Below, piece after piece: positions 61,445 to 64,000 of a stretch of 64,000 nt of DNA (within the stretch, counting starts at the first letter, position 1; each line of letters begins with the position of its first letter). Both the position numbers and the translations under genes were made by a program. This DNA is from LSCE01 sp050485425. Lineage in GTDB: Bacteria > Pseudomonadota > Gammaproteobacteria > Nitrococcales > Aquisalimonadaceae. The notes below the pieces were generated by a model. It did not search any database. It saw nothing but the letters and a program-made list of their open reading frames with translations, and was not told where the DNA came from. Where the stretch lies: the NCBI GenBank assembly GCA_050485425.1, contig JBJHBJ010000008.1, forward strand, positions 39,816-103,815, written 5' to 3'.

Positions 61445-61726
61445 TCAGTCCTTTTCGGAAATCCGGTAATACCGCTCGACATTTCCCGTTACTTCACCCC
61501 AGCGGGATGCTTGAGCACGTTCCTGGTGGAACTCAAAGGCCTCCCGGCTCCTGAACTCCTCGTAGACATGGAATCGACATTGATCGGTTTCATCCCGATC
61601 CACCCGGAACACCAGACACCCCTCTTCCGCTCTCGTGAGGTTGATGTGGTTTTCCAGCTCCTGCTCCACAACCGCAAGCTCACCTTCCGGCACGGTGATG
61701 TACCCCTCCAGAACGATTTTTGCCAA
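61445..61726 (-). CDS. Antibiotic biosynthesis monooxygenase (quinol monooxygenase-like)
   Basis: 93 residues of the ABM fold (PF03992): ITVPEGELAVVEQELENHINLTRAEEGCLVFRVDRDE and FHVYEEFRSREAFEFHQERAQAS. Such small dimeric proteins oxidise quinols or act in stress detoxification. It lies 19 bases from the DUF502 gene stop, on the same strand. Confidence 0.88.
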   Translation of the reverse strand: MAKIVLEGYITVPEGELAVVEQELENHINLTRAEEGCLVFRVDRDETDQCRFHVYEEFRSREAFEFHQERAQASRWGEVTGNVERYYRISEKD

Positions 61727-61745
61727 TGTTCAACCCTCCGGAAAG

Positions 61746-62414
61746 CTACTTGCCGTTGCCTCTCGGGGCCATCGCCCCAGGGGAGCGCTGACTGATTGAT
61801 GCGTTTCGGGTCGCCGGCTGCGGCTCACTGCCGGTTACGAGCCCGCCGCTCAGAATCAGGCTCATGGCCTGGTCCACGCTCATGTCGGTGGGCTCCAGGC
61901 AGTCTTCCGGGAGCAACTCCAGAACCCCGCCGGGCTGGAACGCGGCCGGAAAGTAGACGGGGATGAGGCCGTCGCGGCTGGCGCTACAGCGCACCGGCCG
62001 GCGTTCCGCCACCAGCCCCAGCCGTCCGCCGCCTTCCGGGCCCGGCACGAACACGACTTCCGCGAACGCCGAGGGCCGGCCGTCAGACAAGCGGCGGGCA
62101 GCCGCCCGCAAGCTTAAATAGAGCCGGCCGAGCACGGGGATTCCGCCAATGCGGGCGGATATCCAGCGCCCCACCGGCGGACCGATCCAGCTTCGCGCCA
62201 ACAGCCCCGTCAGCAGCACCAGCAACACAAGCGCCGCCAGCCCCATGCCGGGCAGATACGCCCCCTGGGGCAGCCACAAAGCCAGCCACCGGCCCAGCAG
62301 CCGTTCACCTCCGAGCACCAGCCAGCCGATTGCGTACAGCAGCAGCACCCCCGGGAGCAGGGTTGCCAGGCCGAGAAGGAAAAGGCCGAGAGTTCGCTTC
62401 ATGCCGGACCGCAT
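61746..62414 (-). CDS. DUF502 membrane protein
   Basis: 222 residues. Two hydrophobic helices lie in the first 70 residues (LFLLGLATLLPGVLLLYAIGWLVL and MGLAALVLLVLLTGLLARSWIG), followed by IPVLGRLYLSLRAAARRL and GLIPVYFPAAFQPGGVLELLPEDCLEPTDMSVDQAMSLILSGG, the DUF502 signature. The function is unknown. The ATG at 62414 has AGGAG eleven bases upstream; an internal ATG at 62402 is an alternative. Confidence 0.88.
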   Translation of the reverse strand: MRSGMKRTLGLFLLGLATLLPGVLLLYAIGWLVLGGERLLGRWLALWLPQGAYLPGMGLAALVLLVLLTGLLARSWIGPPVGRWISARIGGIPVLGRLYLSLRAAARRLSDGRPSAFAEVVFVPGPEGGGRLGLVAERRPVRCSASRDGLIPVYFPAAFQPGGVLELLPEDCLEPTDMSVDQAMSLILSGGLVTGSEPQPATRNASISQRSPGAMAPRGNGK

Positions 62415-62443
62415 TTCAGGATGACGCTCCTGCTGAACGCGCC

Positions 62444-62836
62444 CTATTTGGGGCGATAGAGCGCACAGAGCTTGTTGCCGTCGGGATCGCGCACATACGC
62501 CAGGTACAACGGCCCCATTGAGCCGTTGCGCAGTCCCGGCGCATCCTCGATGGACTGTCCCCCGTGGGCAATGGCGGCGTCATGGAATTCCTGCACCTGC
62601 TCCGGCGAATGGCACTTGAATCCGATGGTGCCGCCGTTCGCACCGGTCGCCTGTTCGCCGTTTATGGGCTCGGTGACGCAGAACGTGTTGCCGTCGTGCC
62701 GGTAGAAAAGCCTGGTGTAGCCGGCGTCCGTCTTGTGGCGCAGCGGTTCGCCGGCCCCAAGCGTTGCGAGCACGGCATCGTAGAAGCGTTTGGAGCGTTC
62801 GATGTCGTTGGAGCCGACCATGATGTGATTGAACAT
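62444..62836 (-). CDS. VOC-family (glyoxalase-like) protein
   Basis: 130 residues. HIMVGSNDIERSKRFYDAVLATLGAGEP, then FAVTEP-like NTFCVTEPING, NGGTIGFKCHSPEQVQEFHDAAIAHGG and YLAYVRDPDGNKLCALYRPK show the beta-alpha-beta glyoxalase fold. These act in metal-dependent lyase or resistance reactions; the substrate is unknown. It is upstream of the DUF502 gene on the same strand. Confidence 0.9.
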   Translation of the reverse strand: MFNHIMVGSNDIERSKRFYDAVLATLGAGEPLRHKTDAGYTRLFYRHDGNTFCVTEPINGEQATGANGGTIGFKCHSPEQVQEFHDAAIAHGGQSIEDAPGLRNGSMGPLYLAYVRDPDGNKLCALYRPK

Positions 62837-62960
62837 GCTTTTCTCCTCTGCCCCCGGCTTGAAGCGGGGATTGGTTGTTGATGGTCACCGCCGCGCATGG
62901 ACCTCTGCTCGGGCCTCAATCATGCCTGAAGTCCGGGGGAGTGCTGAAATATTCGCGCTG

Positions 62961-63038
62961 CGTAGGGTGCCCAGAGCTGGAGGCGATGCGCACCGGCCAC
63001 GCCAATGGTGCGCATCGCTGCGCTCTGAGCACCCTACG
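62961..63038 (+). repeat. Palindromic dispersed repeat, type A, copy 2
   Basis: 78 bases with the same layout as copy 1 at 5081-5158 and the same orientation. Five positions differ, two of them in the loop. The right arm GCTCTGAGCACCCTACG is unchanged; the left arm carries one change (GTGCCCAGAGC), which breaks one base pair. Confidence 0.85.
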
Positions 63039-63080
63039 GTAAGCGGCAGGCCCTCAGGAACTGTCTGCCTGAACGAATGG

Positions 63081-63665
63081 CTATGCTGCGCTCTTTAGGC
63101 GCTGGAGCTCATCGGCCGTGAGGGTTCTTGGTGCGGCAACGGGCGTACCCGTCGACGTGTACAACGGCGACTTCTTGTAGCGCCCCAGTATGCGCGACAC
63201 CAGAACAATCCTTGCGAACCGAAGGATGGTTCCGACCAGGCCCCGTTGCTTAGGCTTGGGATCGCCAATAGCCTTACCCGTGTTGAACGTCGCAATTGAA
63301 GGTCCGAAGTCCCTATCGAGCGCCGACACATCCATGAACGTGTGAATCAAGCCGATGAAGCTCATCTTCGGATCCGTCATCGTATTTCCAATCGGCGTCT
63401 GGCAACACTGCGCGTACCAGCGAATCATTCCCTTGTCGGTCAATCGGATCGACGCCAGGTGCTCAAAACCACGATCAAGGCGCAGGCGAGACTGACAAAC
63501 CTGCACGAGTTCCGTGCCGCCCTGGGCGTCGAGGACCTGGGCGGCCGGGCCGAAGAAGCGGCCAAACGCCTGGCAATCAGTGCAATAACAGCGAACCCGA
63601 TTACTTGGGGCGCCACTCAGGACACGGCCCTGCACCGCGCCGCACTTGCACGTCAGTTGATGCAT
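63081..63665 (-). CDS. DUF6151 family protein (GFA-like zinc site)
   Basis: 194 residues. The N-terminus MHQLTCKCGAVQGRV and VRCYCTDCQAFGRFFG show the CxC and CxxC cysteines of glutathione-dependent formaldehyde-activating (CENP-V/GFA)-like proteins. A later RWYAQCCQTPIGNT is the third cysteine cluster. The ATG at 63665 has GAGAGAGGG upstream. The substrate is unknown. Confidence 0.85.
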   Translation of the reverse strand: MHQLTCKCGAVQGRVLSGAPSNRVRCYCTDCQAFGRFFGPAAQVLDAQGGTELVQVCQSRLRLDRGFEHLASIRLTDKGMIRWYAQCCQTPIGNTMTDPKMSFIGLIHTFMDVSALDRDFGPSIATFNTGKAIGDPKPKQRGLVGTILRFARIVLVSRILGRYKKSPLYTSTGTPVAAPRTLTADELQRLKSAA

Positions 63666-63710
63666 ACGCCCTCTCTCAGAACACGTAACACAGTGGTCCA
63701 ATGACTGGAA

Positions 63711-63869
63711 TCACCCCCATCGCCGTGCCGCCAGAGACGCATCCCCGTCAAGCGCTCCGTCCACCTTCTCGGCCAGCCCGGATTCCTGCATCAGATGCAG
63801 CGCCATGAGGAAATCCCGTGCCTCCTTCTCGTAACAGGCGTTCTGTGTTTTGTTCCGGCAGCGCCTCAC
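63711..63869 (-). CDS. Small ORF coupled to the AraC gene, hypothetical
   Basis: 52 residues starting with a GTG that overlaps the AraC stop (GTGA at 63866-63869). The sequence CYEKEARDFLMALHLMQESGLAEK is helical, and no family is recognised. The overlap is the only evidence for translation. Confidence 0.35.
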   Translation of the reverse strand: MRRCRNKTQNACYEKEARDFLMALHLMQESGLAEKVDGALDGDASLAARRWG

Positions 63870-64000
63870 TCAGCATGCGCTTGTGCCCGCTCGCGAAACT
63901 GTGCCGGGCTGGAGCCCGTCCAGCGCCGGAACGCCTTGGCAAACGAGCTTTCATCGGCAAAGCCCAGCGCCCTGGCGATCTCACGCAAGCGCTCGTTGCC
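63866..64000 (-). CDS. AraC-family regulator, 3' end only (cut by window)
   Basis: The last 44 residues of an AraC-type protein are visible: LREIARALGFADESSFAKAFRRWTGSSPAQFRERAQ, the second helix-turn-helix. The rest lies beyond base 64000. It is a different gene from the regulator at the left edge. Confidence 0.85.
   Translation of the reverse strand, partial: GNERLREIARALGFADESSFAKAFRRWTGSSPAQFRERAQAHAE

Noticed and set aside
63748..63984. 78-codon minus-strand frame at the right edge
   Set aside because: It is out of frame with the AraC C-terminus, which has the recognisable helix-turn-helix.

Overview
This 64-kb window is a GC-rich proteobacterial chromosome segment, most likely from a halophilic or halotolerant gammaproteobacterium. 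The lineage is inferred from four things: a glycine/sarcosine methylation route to glycine betaine (known from Halorhodospira/Ectothiorhodospira-type organisms), a Gram-negative trimeric-porin-type gene, the Urt, formamidase and EutBC nitrogen genes, and dispersed GTAGGGTG-type palindromes. No rRNA, tRNA, CRISPR array, intact insertion sequence or prophage was seen. Both window edges cut AraC-family regulator genes.

Layout. 1-5.0 kb: AraC regulator (cut at its 5' end), EamA exporter, wrbA divergent from a LysR regulator, and a coupled pair of DNA alkylation repair genes (ogt-type methyltransferase and an AlkA-like glycosylase). 5.0-5.8 kb: two palindromic repeats and a phasin-like small protein. 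5.8-10.8 kb: urea ABC transporter urtABCDE. 11.1-15.5 kb: a giant NCS1-permease/hybrid histidine kinase fusion and a REC-LuxR response regulator. 15.6-20.0 kb: formamidase, FmdB zinc ribbon, two uncharacterised small genes and ethanolamine ammonia-lyase EutBC. One 16-bp palindrome, TACGTCAATTGACGTA, lies upstream of both the urt operon and the formamidase operon, which suggests that the kinase and regulator control uptake and hydrolysis of urea, amides and ethanolamine. 20.0-22.6 kb: repeats, a long hairpin-rich leader and the two betaine-synthesis methyltransferases. 22.6-25.0 kb: a class A beta-lactamase-like hydrolase and a DUF418 membrane protein.

25.1-50.5 kb is a large accessory catabolic region. 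It holds a nine-gene, mostly overlapping operon on the minus strand (isochorismatase, cupin, CocE hydrolase, ABC ATPase and permease, FAD oxidoreductase, creatininase, EamA, NMT1-type binding protein). It also holds a divergent monooxygenase-PuuE-ureidoglycolate lyase operon, a porin, a Rieske oxygenase/8-oxoguanine deaminase-like/2OG-Fe(II) oxygenase/MFS operon, a second NMT1 binding protein, a flavodoxin, a guanine deaminase-like gene, a GntR regulator, a second 8-oxoguanine deaminase-like gene and a ferredoxin reductase. Copies of (T)TGTATACA(A) lie in front of nearly every transcription unit, including the GntR gene. I infer a single GntR-controlled regulon for uptake and oxidative/hydrolytic breakdown of a purine-like heterocycle. 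This is the best candidate here for an undescribed system.

50.7-55.9 kb: a second Rieske oxygenase (KshA-like) with a thioesterase-fold protein, divergent from a TetR regulator, an AidB-like acyl-CoA dehydrogenase and a lipase, with a perfect inverted repeat between the two arms. 55.9-56.6 kb: a truncated Hcp (type VI secretion) gene and a tiny membrane protein. 56.8-64 kb: azlCD, an imine-reductase-like dehydrogenase with a convergent LysR gene, a methyltransferase/TetR pair with a double LmrA-type operator, a quinol monooxygenase, DUF502, VOC and DUF6151 proteins, a fourth palindromic repeat, and the 3' end of another AraC gene.
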